From Terriglobia bacterium (lineage in GTDB: Bacteria > Acidobacteriota > Terriglobia > Terriglobales > Acidobacteriaceae), in contig JAVUPY010000025.1 in assembly GCA_032252755.1 (NCBI GenBank), positions 62,001 to 126,000 on the forward strand: a stretch of DNA of 64,000 nt. The letters are read 5' to 3'. Below, piece by piece: positions 1 through 7,223 of the stretch. The notes beneath the pieces are model-generated. The model ran no database searches, had not been told where the DNA came from, and saw only the letters and a program-made list of their open reading frames with translations. The translations under genes and the position numbers were made by a program. Each line of letters begins with the position of its first letter. The first letter of the stretch is position 1.

Positions 1-1
1 C

Positions 2-637
2 GATCACATTACGAATCTCAAAGTGGGCATGTTTCTCGAGATGTTCACAATCGTCGGTGCCCTGGCTGGTGCAGCTATTACTCTCCGGGCATCACCCCGC
101 CCTCTGTACATCGCCTTTGGATGTGTGCTGCTGGGTTCCTGGCTTGCACTCTTGATTGCGGGGCATGAATCCTGGCATGAGGGACCGCAGGACGCTATCT
201 CGAAGTGGCTGGAACTCGAAGGCAGTTACTACGACCAGGCGCACGGTGAAACGATTCGTTACCGGGCGCGGCGGGCTTACCTCGGGGCGCCGCTGATGTT
301 CGGGGCAGGGATGATCGCGGGCCTGCTGGGAATAGGCGCCGGAGCCGTCAAGGTGCTGATCCACGACCTCGTAATGGGTCTCCCGCCGAAAGTTTCCACC
401 ACGACGAGCAATTTGATCATCGGCGTTACTGCGCTCGCCGGAACCAGCGTGTATCTGGCCGCGGGCATGATCAATCCCGGATTGGTCGCGCCTGTCGTTA
501 TTGGAGTTGTCTCGGGAGCATTTCTCGGCACCAGGCTTCTGGTGCGATTGTCCAACAAATCCATCCGCTACTTCTTTCTGGTTGTTCTTATCGTACTTGC
601 GGTCGAGATGATTGTCCGCGGTATTCGGGGGGTCTAG
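2..637 (+). CDS. TauE/SafE-family membrane exporter, C-terminal part (5' end outside window)
   Basis: The reading frame is open to the left edge, so the gene begins before the window. An in-frame GTG at 23 lies inside a TM-rich stretch and is not the true start. The visible part has several hydrophobic helices and a glycine-rich segment (GMIAGLLGIGAG) followed by TTTSNLIIG, as in the second half of TauE/SafE (DUF81) permeases, which export sulfite or other organosulfur anions. The substrate cannot be told from sequence. The stop codon overlaps the next gene by one base, so the two are probably co-translated. A DUF1634 partner directly downstream is common for this family. Confidence 0.82.
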   Translation, partial: DHITNLKVGMFLEMFTIVGALAGAAITLRASPRPLYIAFGCVLLGSWLALLIAGHESWHEGPQDAISKWLELEGSYYDQAHGETIRYRARRAYLGAPLMFGAGMIAGLLGIGAGAVKVLIHDLVMGLPPKVSTTTSNLIIGVTALAGTSVYLAAGMINPGLVAPVVIGVVSGAFLGTRLLVRLSNKSIRYFFLVVLIVLAVEMIVRGIRGV

Positions 638-1053
638 TGGAACAGCAATCGACCATCAGCGTGCGTCGCGAGTCTCGGCTTTCGGCGGATGCTCAACGAA
701 GAATGGATGTGCTGCTGGGCTACGTCCTGCTGGTTGGTGTCGGCGTTAGCATGGCCTTAATCGTCGTCGGACTGCTTTGGCATTTTGTCCGAAGCGGCAA
801 TCTCATACTTGACCACCAGTTGGCCGGAATGAATCTCTTTCAGTTCCTGACAGAAGAAATTCACGTCGCGCTGCGTGAGCACATTCGACCGCGAACCCTG
901 GTGGATTTCGGGGTCGTTGTATTGATGTTCACGCCGTATCTCCGTGTTCTCGCCTCGATGATTTATTTCATGGCGGTCCAGAAGAACTGGAAGTACTCCG
1001 TTTTCACCGCCATCGTTCTCGGTGTGCTCACGTTCAGCCTCTTTCTCCGCTGA
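637..1053 (+). CDS. DUF1634 family membrane protein
   Basis: This 138-residue protein starts at a GTG whose first base is the last base of the preceding stop codon. It has about three hydrophobic helices (roughly residues 25-48, 88-110 and 118-137) separated by a polar loop rich in H and E. DUF1634 proteins are typically encoded next to TauE-type exporters, and this tight overlap supports a two-component membrane transport unit. Its biochemical role is not established. No signal peptide is visible apart from the first membrane helix. Confidence 0.75.
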   Translation: MEQQSTISVRRESRLSADAQRRMDVLLGYVLLVGVGVSMALIVVGLLWHFVRSGNLILDHQLAGMNLFQFLTEEIHVALREHIRPRTLVDFGVVVLMFTPYLRVLASMIYFMAVQKNWKYSVFTAIVLGVLTFSLFLR

Positions 1054-1074
1054 CACGGGTGTGTGGCATCGGGT

Positions 1075-1122
1075 CGGGTACCCGTCCAAGTCCTTGCACC
1101 CGGTACCCGGCACCCGGTACCC
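1075..1122. repeat. GGTACCC-rich short repeat cluster
   Basis: At least three copies of GGTACCC occur within 50 bases (about 1077, 1102 and 1116), giving several alternative small palindromes between the DUF1634 stop and the MerR promoter. It could fold in RNA, but there is no T-run for a classic terminator. Confidence 0.45.
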
Positions 1123-1129
1123 TTTCCTC

Positions 1130-1160
1130 TTGACCCGTCTAAAACTATAGGGTTCATCCT
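1130..1160 (+). promoter_or_regulatory. MerR-type promoter/operator with 19-bp spacer
   Basis: TTGACC (1130-1135) and CATCCT (1155-1160) are separated by 19 bp. An imperfect dyad, TGACCC...GGGTTCA (1131-1136 and 1150-1156), fills the spacer. This over-long spacer with a centred dyad is the hallmark of promoters activated by MerR proteins through DNA untwisting. The downstream MerR gene starts 13 bases after the -10, so the transcript would be nearly leaderless and the gene is probably autoregulated. Confidence 0.6.
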
Positions 1161-1172
1161 GACTCTAGTCTG

Positions 1173-1697
1173 ATGATGACCGTCACCAAACTCGCGCGTC
1201 TCTGCGGACTCAGCCGCACCACGGTTCTGTACTACGAATCCGAAGGCCTGCTCTCGCCTTCCATTCGCACCGACGCCAATTACCGCGTCTACGGCGAAAG
1301 GGAAGTCGAGACTCTTCGACAGATTCGTCTTTACCGGGGCGTCGGCATGAGCGTCCGCGACATCCGTTCCATCCTCTCCGGCCCGAAGAACGATGTAGCT
1401 TCGGCGCTCAAGCGGCGGCTGGCGGACATCGATAAAGAGATCCGAATCTTGCGCGGGCATCAGCAGGCAATTCTGAAATTGCTTCAGATCAAATCTCTAC
1501 GAAAGAGCACCAAGAAAATGACGAAAGATAAATGGGTCGCAGTCATGAAAGCCGCCGGCTTTTCCGAAGCCGACATGCACCGCTGGCATAAGGAGTTCGA
1601 GCGCTCCGCCCCAACCGACCACCAAGAATTCCTGGAATTCCTCCACATCCCCGAAAAAGAAATCGCCTCCATCCGCGAATGGAGCCGCAAGTCATAA
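1173..1697 (+). CDS. MerR family transcriptional regulator
   Basis: This is a 174-residue protein with a start at ATG 1173 or ATG 1176. Residues 2-70 form the MerR winged helix-turn-helix (LARLCGLSRTTVLYYE, followed by the wing with YRVYGEREV). A coiled-coil dimerisation helix follows at about 75-112. The C-terminal segment (about 118-174, with MKAAGFSEADMHRWHKEFE and FLEFLHIPEKEI) is a small helical effector-type domain without the cysteine pattern of metal sensors, so the inducer is unknown. The 19-bp-spaced promoter just upstream fits autoregulation. The gene is convergent with the S9 peptidase. Confidence 0.85.
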   Translation: MMTVTKLARLCGLSRTTVLYYESEGLLSPSIRTDANYRVYGEREVETLRQIRLYRGVGMSVRDIRSILSGPKNDVASALKRRLADIDKEIRILRGHQQAILKLLQIKSLRKSTKKMTKDKWVAVMKAAGFSEADMHRWHKEFERSAPTDHQEFLEFLHIPEKEIASIREWSRKS

Positions 1698-1724
1698 CAA
1701 AGTGCGCAATCGAAGGCTCAACGA

Positions 1725-1811
1725 GTGCGCGTAAGCGCACGTTAGAAAGTAGCCCCGGGCGTAAGCCCGGGGTATTTCTGCCGCTAAAGGGAGGAGTCGG
1801 CTTTAGCCGAC
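1725..1811. repeat. Three tandem short palindromes in a convergent intergenic region
   Basis: Three hairpins lie in a row. GTGCGC-GTAA-GCGCAC is at 1725-1740, CCCCGGGC-GTAA-GCCCGGGG at 1753-1772 and GTCGGC-TTTA-GCCGAC at 1796-1811. Two share a GTAA tetraloop and all stems are perfect. The array sits between the convergent MerR and S9 peptidase genes. It may act as a bidirectional transcription or decay barrier, or be a REP-like dispersed repeat. No T-run follows the stems. Confidence 0.7.
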
Positions 1812-1828
1812 GGCTCTCACCGCCGGTA

Positions 1829-3790
1829 CTATTTCCCCAACAAATACTTCTCCACAAACATTACCGTCGCATAGAACTGAAAGTCCGCATTCTGCTTCTT
1901 CGAAAACCCGTGGCCCTCATTCTTCCCGACGAGGTACCACACCGGGGTGTTCTGCGCCTTCAGCGCCGCGACGATCTGGTCCGCTTCGCTCTTCGGCACA
2001 CGCGGATCGTTTGCTCCGGCGACCACGAACATCGGTTTGGTTATGTTCTTCACGTGATTCATCGGCGCAATCTGTTCGAGGAATTTCCTCATCTTCGGGT
2101 CGCGTTCGTCGCCGTATTCCACGCGCCGAAGGTCCCGTCGATAACCTTCAGTGTGCTCGAGGAAGGTCCGCAAGTTCGAAATCCCGACTACATCGAGCGA
2201 GCACGCAATCAGGTCGTTGTAACGAGTTGCCGTAGCCAGCGTCATGTGCCCGCCGTAGCTTCCGCCCGTCACCATAATGCGACTGCCGTCAACTCCCGGC
2301 TGTTCTTTCAACCAGTGCAGGAGGGCTTCAATGTCTTTGTACGTATCCTCACGCTTGAAGCCATTGTCCATCGCCACGAAGGATTTTCCGTATCCCGTCG
2401 ATCCGCGCACGTTCGGGAAAACCATGGCGACCCCAAGTTCGTTGAGTAGGTAGTTGTAGCGCCCGAGAAATCCCGGACGGAATTGCCCCTCAGGTCCGCC
2501 ATGAATGTTCACAATGATCGGCCGCTTTCCGGGAAACTTGCTCGCAGACGGTGCATACAGCCAGCCAGAAATCTCGCGCCCATCAAACGATTTCCATTTC
2601 ACCAGTTGCGGCTCGACGTTGTTGTTCGCGTTCAGACCGCCGGTTTCGCTCGTTGTCCAGCGGTCGAGTTTTCCGCTCGTCAGGTCGATCGAGTAGACGT
2701 CGGACGGCGATTTCGCCGAGGTGATATCGAACGCAAATTCGTGATTGTTCTCGCTCCATGAGATTCCGCCGATTGTGCCCAGTGGAATCTTTGGCAGCGT
2801 CATCTCTTTGCCTGTGGCTACATCGGCCACGTGCAACGTCGAAAGCCCGTTCTCATTCAGTGAATACGCAATCAGTTTGCGATTCCACGATAGCTTTGCC
2901 GAATCCACGTCCCAGGGCGTACTGGTCAGGTACTTCGGCGCCTTCGTCGCAAGGTCGATGTAAGCCAGTCGCTGGAATTCGTTATCGCGGTCGCTCGTGA
3001 CGTAAATTCCTTTGCCGTCGGCGCTGAATCCCACGGCGTTGTATGCGATTTTGTCGCCACCCTTAGGCGTGATCAGGGTCTTCTTCCCACTCGCGACGTC
3101 CTCCACCCAGAGGTAGCTTTCATTCACCGAGATGTACTCTTCGACAAGCAGTGTCCTGTCATCCGGAGACCAGTCGGCAATATTCCAGCCACCACCCTGG
3201 TTCTCGACCAGCAACTTGTCGCTCGATTTATCAGCTGGATTCATTACGTAGAAGTCGAGATCGGTGCCGTTGCGACGCGTCGAAGCATAAGCAATCCTGT
3301 CACCCTTATTCGACCAGGTTGCGCCCAGGTTGCGCGACTTTCCGTCCGTCAGCAACGTGACGTCGCCGGTGCTGTTATCGAACCGGTAGTACTGGAACCA
3401 CTCACCACCGCCGATATCCTTGCGGAACAGGAAATAGTTCCCCTTGTGCGGTTGATACGATGCCTCCAGGACGCGATCCGGAAAGAAAGTGACCTGTGTG
3501 CGCGCACCACCGGGAGTCACTACCTGATGGACCTGCGGCACATCGCCAAAGCGCGTTGTGATCAGCATTTCGCGTTTCGCCGGATGCCAGCCCAACACCG
3601 CCGCAGTTCGAAATTCCGTGTATCGACTCGACTTCTCGGCGATCTCCATCGGAATCGCCGGAATGCCATCAACCACTAGATTCTCATTCGGCGTAACCGC
3701 GACGTTCTGCGCCAACGTTTGTGTGAAGGATAGAGTAAGACTAACTATCAAAGAAGAGAGCGACAGCACAACCCGAAGGGCTCGATTCAT
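1829..3790 (-). CDS. S9 family prolyl oligopeptidase-like serine peptidase, exported
   Basis: The 653-residue protein has a clear signal peptide (about residues 1-27, ending TLAQ). Residues 30-390 carry repeated beta-propeller (TolB/PD40-like) motifs such as GWHPAKRE, ATWSNKGDRIAYAS and DWSPDDRTLL. The C-terminal 250 residues are an alpha/beta hydrolase with nucleophile S511 in GGSYGG, D595 in GANDPRV and H627 in NEGHGF, the complete catalytic triad of acylaminoacyl-peptidase-type S9 enzymes. It probably hydrolyses short peptides in the periplasm. Its length is normal for the family. It is a stand-alone gene, convergent with the MerR gene. Confidence 0.9.
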   Translation of the reverse strand: MNRALRVVLSLSSLIVSLTLSFTQTLAQNVAVTPNENLVVDGIPAIPMEIAEKSSRYTEFRTAAVLGWHPAKREMLITTRFGDVPQVHQVVTPGGARTQVTFFPDRVLEASYQPHKGNYFLFRKDIGGGEWFQYYRFDNSTGDVTLLTDGKSRNLGATWSNKGDRIAYASTRRNGTDLDFYVMNPADKSSDKLLVENQGGGWNIADWSPDDRTLLVEEYISVNESYLWVEDVASGKKTLITPKGGDKIAYNAVGFSADGKGIYVTSDRDNEFQRLAYIDLATKAPKYLTSTPWDVDSAKLSWNRKLIAYSLNENGLSTLHVADVATGKEMTLPKIPLGTIGGISWSENNHEFAFDITSAKSPSDVYSIDLTSGKLDRWTTSETGGLNANNNVEPQLVKWKSFDGREISGWLYAPSASKFPGKRPIIVNIHGGPEGQFRPGFLGRYNYLLNELGVAMVFPNVRGSTGYGKSFVAMDNGFKREDTYKDIEALLHWLKEQPGVDGSRIMVTGGSYGGHMTLATATRYNDLIACSLDVVGISNLRTFLEHTEGYRRDLRRVEYGDERDPKMRKFLEQIAPMNHVKNITKPMFVVAGANDPRVPKSEADQIVAALKAQNTPVWYLVGKNEGHGFSKKQNADFQFYATVMFVEKYLLGK

Positions 3791-3960
3791 GCGGTTCTCC
3801 CGGAAGCTCAGGATTTTGACGCAGAAATAGTAGCTGAGGAGACGCCAGGAAGAAAGCTTCGGGTGGACCGCGCGTCATCGCATCGGGAGCACACGCTCCC
3901 AGCGACCAAGAAGGCGCTAAACGTACCTTCGACTGAACACTGAAGTTTAGTTGCTGAGCA

Positions 3961-5013
3961 CTACACTTTCGCCGTCTCCGCCTGCTCCAGCGCCTTCAAC
4001 GACTCCGTGTACGGAGCGTTCGCCACGCCGCGCTCCGTAATGATGGCCGCAATGTACTTCGCTGGAGTCACATCGAACGCCGGGTTCCGCACGTCGATTC
4101 CCGTAGGCGCAATCTGCTTCTCTCCAACATGCGTGACCTCACGCGCATTACGCTCTTCGATCGGAATCTTGCTCCCATCCGGCGTCTCCAGATCTACGGT
4201 CGAGAACGGCGCCGCAACATAGAAGGGAATTCCATGCTCTTTAGCCAATATCGCCACCGAGTACGTGCCAATCTTGTTCGCCGTATCTCCATTAGCGGCG
4301 ATTCGATCCGCGCCGACAATTACCGCCTGGATCTTTCCCTGCGACATGATGTGTCCGGCCATGTTGTCGGAGATCACCGTCGTCGGAATTCCGTCTTTCA
4401 TTAGTTCCCAGGCCGTCAGCCGCGAACCCTGCAGGAACGGCCGAGTCTCATCGGCGAAAACGTGCAGCTTCTTCCCGCTCTCCACCGCCGCGCGAATCAC
4501 TCCCAGCGCGGTCCCATATCCTGCGGTCGCCAGCGCGCCCGCGTTGCAGTGCGTAAGTATCGATCCTTCGGCCGGCAGCAGCACTGCACCATTGCGGCCC
4601 ATCGCGCGATTGATCTCGATGTCCTCCTGGTGCATCAACCGTGCTTCGTCAATCATCCTCTGCCGAATCTCCGCCAGCGGCTTGCCCGACAGCTCCTCGA
4701 ACCGCCTCTGCATCCGCCGAATGGCCCAGAACAGGTTCACTGCCGTCGGTCTCGTCTCGCCAATCACACGGCAGATGTACCCAAACTGGTTACGCACATC
4801 GGCAATATTCTCGGCCTTGATCCCTTTCACGCCCAGCGCAATCCCCATCGCCGCCGCCACGCCGATCGCCGGCGCGCCGCGAACCACCATCGTCCGTATC
4901 GCGTCCGCCACTTCCTGGTACGTGGCGCACGTCACATACACTTCTTCCGTCGGCAGCTTCGTCTGGTCGATGAAGCGCACTCCGGCATCGGTCCATTCCA
5001 GCGTGTTTACCAT
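3961..5013 (-). CDS. mtnA: Methylthioribose-1-phosphate isomerase
   Basis: This enzyme converts 5-methylthioribose-1-phosphate to methylthioribulose-1-phosphate in methionine salvage. Seen in the sequence are the N-terminal RGAPAIG motif (about residues 45-51), C156 in [11 protein letters not shown] and D236 in [17 protein letters not shown]. These correspond to the catalytic Cys and Asp of the family. The frame is open to an ATG at 5073, but I chose the ATG at 5013 because the protein then begins with the conserved TLEW segment and is about 350 residues, the usual length. No other salvage genes are adjacent, although metK and ahcY of the same methionine economy lie 15 kb away. Confidence 0.93.
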   Translation of the reverse strand: MVNTLEWTDAGVRFIDQTKLPTEEVYVTCATYQEVADAIRTMVVRGAPAIGVAAAMGIALGVKGIKAENIADVRNQFGYICRVIGETRPTAVNLFWAIRRMQRRFEELSGKPLAEIRQRMIDEARLMHQEDIEINRAMGRNGAVLLPAEGSILTHCNAGALATAGYGTALGVIRAAVESGKKLHVFADETRPFLQGSRLTAWELMKDGIPTTVISDNMAGHIMSQGKIQAVIVGADRIAANGDTANKIGTYSVAILAKEHGIPFYVAAPFSTVDLETPDGSKIPIEERNAREVTHVGEKQIAPTGIDVRNPAFDVTPAKYIAAIITERGVANAPYTESLKALEQAETAKV

Positions 5014-5172
5014 TCGTGCAGATCCCGCTTCAAACGTTGTATGACTCTCACAGTGTAAACGGTTCCTGAGCAAACCGCGCGTCCTCAGGGCTTCCGCAGC
5101 AAAGGCAGGAATCGCGAAGCCGTTTCCCTTCGTATCTTCGTGCCTTCGTGGTTCCTTAATCCGCGGTCGACG

Positions 5173-5556
5173 TTACTCCAGCTTATGCTGCGCTCGCAGT
5201 CCTCTCGCCATCTCGATGATCTGGATGTTGTACCCATCGGGATCCTGCAGCAGCGCCCAGCGCCCAAACGGTTCGGTTCGTGGCTCAATCTGCAGTCTTC
5301 CGCCACGACGCTTCAACTCGCTGGCCGCGCGCACGATGTCGTCGACATAGATGCCAATCGACATTCCCGTTGTCGGGCTGACCTTTACTTCCTCGCCTTC
5401 CGGATGCAGGCCGATGATGATATCTCCTGCCTCGAACTGGCTCCAGTTGTCCTGCTTGAACAGCAGCTTTAGTCCTACAACATCGCGATAGAACGCGACG
5501 CTACGTTCCATGTTCCGAACCACGATCATCACCAGTCCAAGCTTGCCAACTTCCAT
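5173..5556 (-). CDS. VOC (glyoxalase/bleomycin resistance) superfamily protein
   Basis: The 127-residue protein has the paired beta-alpha-beta-beta-beta layout of the vicinal oxygen chelate fold. It starts with LGLVMIVVRNMERSVAFYRD and ends with GRWALLQDPDGYNIQIIE, the typical last strand with a metal-ligand Glu. Family members are metal-dependent lyases, dioxygenases or binding proteins, and the substrate cannot be predicted. It is a single gene between mtnA and pyrE on the same strand, with a 160-base gap to mtnA. Confidence 0.85.
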   Translation of the reverse strand: MEVGKLGLVMIVVRNMERSVAFYRDVVGLKLLFKQDNWSQFEAGDIIIGLHPEGEEVKVSPTTGMSIGIYVDDIVRAASELKRRGGRLQIEPRTEPFGRWALLQDPDGYNIQIIEMARGLRAQHKLE

Positions 5557-5715
5557 GAGTGCCTCCGAAATACCGTAACCGCGGATTCACGCGGATCTTC
5601 TCGACTTCCAATCTTACAGGGCATTGTCTTCTTCAGAATGCCTTGAGAACTCCAGTGGTCTTTGACTCCCATAATCCGCGTTACTCCGCGAAAATCCGCG
5701 GTTGCCTTTGCCTCT

Positions 5716-5750
5716 CAATCGTCAATCCGACATTCGTCAATCGTCAATTC
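5716..5750. repeat. Dispersed intergenic repeat (copy 1)
   Basis: Read on the minus strand this holds repeated ATTGACGA/TTGACG units. A close relative lies on the plus strand at 23442-23473; both contain TCGGATTGACGATTG. The surrounding 5577-5710 also carries CCGCGGATT/ACGCGGAT phrases reiterated three times. It is non-coding and probably an old dispersed repeat. Confidence 0.5.
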
Positions 5751-5752
5751 TT

Positions 5753-6478
5753 TTATTCGTGTCCTTCCGTTCGATGCACGTCGCAGCGATACCCGCCCTG
5801 TATCGTGACGGCGATGCGGTCGCAGTAGTCGCACTTCACCGAGACGGCCATGATCATCGGTTCGTCCTTCAGTTTGCCCGCAGCCTTTAGCCGCAGGTGC
5901 TCTTCGCGAACGTCCTGGGCGGTGAAGATCGACACGAACGGCGCACCTCCAGCGGCTTTCTCCACCGAGGAGCGCCCGTGGGCTTCCTCGCGCTCCACCA
6001 GGCACGCGACACCGACGACGTCGAACCCGAACTCCTTCGCTGCCTCGATCGCCTGCACTGTCGAGGATCCGATCGTGCAAACGTCGTCTACGATGACCAC
6101 TCTCGCGCCGGTCTGTCGAAAGCCTTCGATGCGCTGCGCCATTCCGTGCTGCTTCTCCGCCTTGCGCACGAGGAACCCATGAATCATCCCTGCGTGATGG
6201 AGGTTCTTATGCGCTTCCTGTCCGCTGAGGATCGCCACCGAGCAGACGATCGGATCGGCTCCCATCGTCAGTCCGCCAATCGCCAGCGGATTCCATCCGC
6301 GTCCGCGAATCTCATCGAGGAACACGCGTCCGGAGAGATATGCGCCTTCGGCATGCAGCGTGGTTGTGCGGCAGTCGATGTAGTAATCGCTGGTTCCGCC
6401 ACTGGAGAGCTTGAACTGTCCAAGCTTGAAAGAGACCTGGGCAAGCAATGTGAGAAGGTCGTTACGGGCGTTCGACAT
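5753..6478 (-). CDS. pyrE: Orotate phosphoribosyltransferase with C-terminal Cys/His tail
   Basis: The enzyme condenses orotate with PRPP to make OMP in pyrimidine synthesis. It has the N-terminal orotate-side segment (KLSSGGTSDYYIDCR) and the PRPP loop VVIVDDVCTIGSSTVQAI (about residues 128-145). At 241 residues it is longer than the usual 205-215. The extra C-terminus contains C216-x2-C219 and C232-x2-H235, which looks like a small zinc-binding knuckle. A basic loop, VRKAEKQHGMAQRIEG, matches the catalytic flexible loop with K and H. The start ATG at 6478 fits the alignment. The gene is alone, with a long AT-rich leader region behind it. Confidence 0.9.
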   Translation of the reverse strand: MSNARNDLLTLLAQVSFKLGQFKLSSGGTSDYYIDCRTTTLHAEGAYLSGRVFLDEIRGRGWNPLAIGGLTMGADPIVCSVAILSGQEAHKNLHHAGMIHGFLVRKAEKQHGMAQRIEGFRQTGARVVIVDDVCTIGSSTVQAIEAAKEFGFDVVGVACLVEREEAHGRSSVEKAAGGAPFVSIFTAQDVREEHLRLKAAGKLKDEPMIMAVSVKCDYCDRIAVTIQGGYRCDVHRTEGHE

Positions 6479-7223
6479 AAAAGCAGGATAGCAAAAGAGG
6501 TTCGAGGTACAAGGTGCGAGGTACGCAGGAGAACTCCAAGTCCCAAGTTAGATGGTCGCGCTCGTGGCCTGATTGCGAGGTCCCCCACCCCTTATTTTGC
6601 GAATCTTTGTTTTCAAGATTTTGCGGAAATTTCCCCGATAGAATATTGAGCCCGAAGGTCTTAAATCTAAAAACATCCAGAGATCGTTTGTTTTTAGGAT
6701 TTTGCGCGCGAAAAGTGTGATTTTCGCTGCGTGTTAGCGAACACTGTGGCCGTTCTTCGTTCCTCGTTGTTCGTGAAAACTTGGGGGCGGAGCCAGGCCA
6801 GGGCACCACGGGAGTCCGAAAGTCATCCGAGGATGACCGGGGTGGCCCAAGCCAAATTGGGTGAGCGTCGGGTGCGGCCGTCACCGCAGCGACGAGTGGG
6901 GATGTGAAAGAGCGGAAATGCAACCGAAGAACCGATGATCGGCTGAACCGAACAAACGGACTTCAACTGCTAAAACCAACGGCGCCCACCAGGGGCGCCG
7001 CTCGATGGAAGTCTGTCCGATTACATTATAGCAAATCGAGGGGCGATTTCTGAGGTTTTGGTCGGAACTATATTTCGAGTGCGCTGAATATTTTGCGAGG
7101 AAGTGTGATGTCTGCGCTATTGACAGGCGATAGCGCGGTCATCGACCGTTCTCCGATTTCCGTTTGTGAGGGGCGGTCCAGTGGCTGCTTCGTTGAGGGA
7201 AACAAGCGCCTCAGTATGTTCGT
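6479..7223. other. Long intergenic region with structured segments
   Basis: No convincing protein gene is present. 6480-6720 is AT-rich and carries GAGGTAC-type short repeats (6500-6525). A nested hairpin lies at about 6714-6751 (AGTGT...CGCT...AGCG...ACACT). 6780-7030 holds the candidate structured RNA listed separately. 7060-7223 shows nothing recognisable. Confidence 0.5.
6780..7018 (-). ncRNA. Candidate structured non-coding RNA, family unknown
   Basis: A perfect TATAAT box on the minus strand (7030-7025) predicts a start near 7018. The -35 is weak. The following 240 bases contain nested helices. GGACTTC (6958) pairs with GAAGTC (7008), enclosing GGCGCC (6981)/GGCGCC (6994). GTCATC-CGAG-GATGAC (6822-6837) is enclosed by GGGCACCACGG/CCGGGGTGGCCC (6801 and 6837) and by CTTGGG/CCCAAG (6780 and 6846). 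I could not match it to RNase P, tmRNA, SRP or a known riboswitch core. 6S RNA remains possible. Confidence 0.3.

Noticed and set aside
1679-2449. Plus-strand ORF of 256 codons
   Set aside because: It lies antisense to the S9 peptidase end and runs through the hairpin array; no family resemblance.
6780-7018. RNase P RNA, tmRNA or SRP RNA
   Set aside because: Conserved core sequences and tmRNA tag or CCA ends are missing on both strands.
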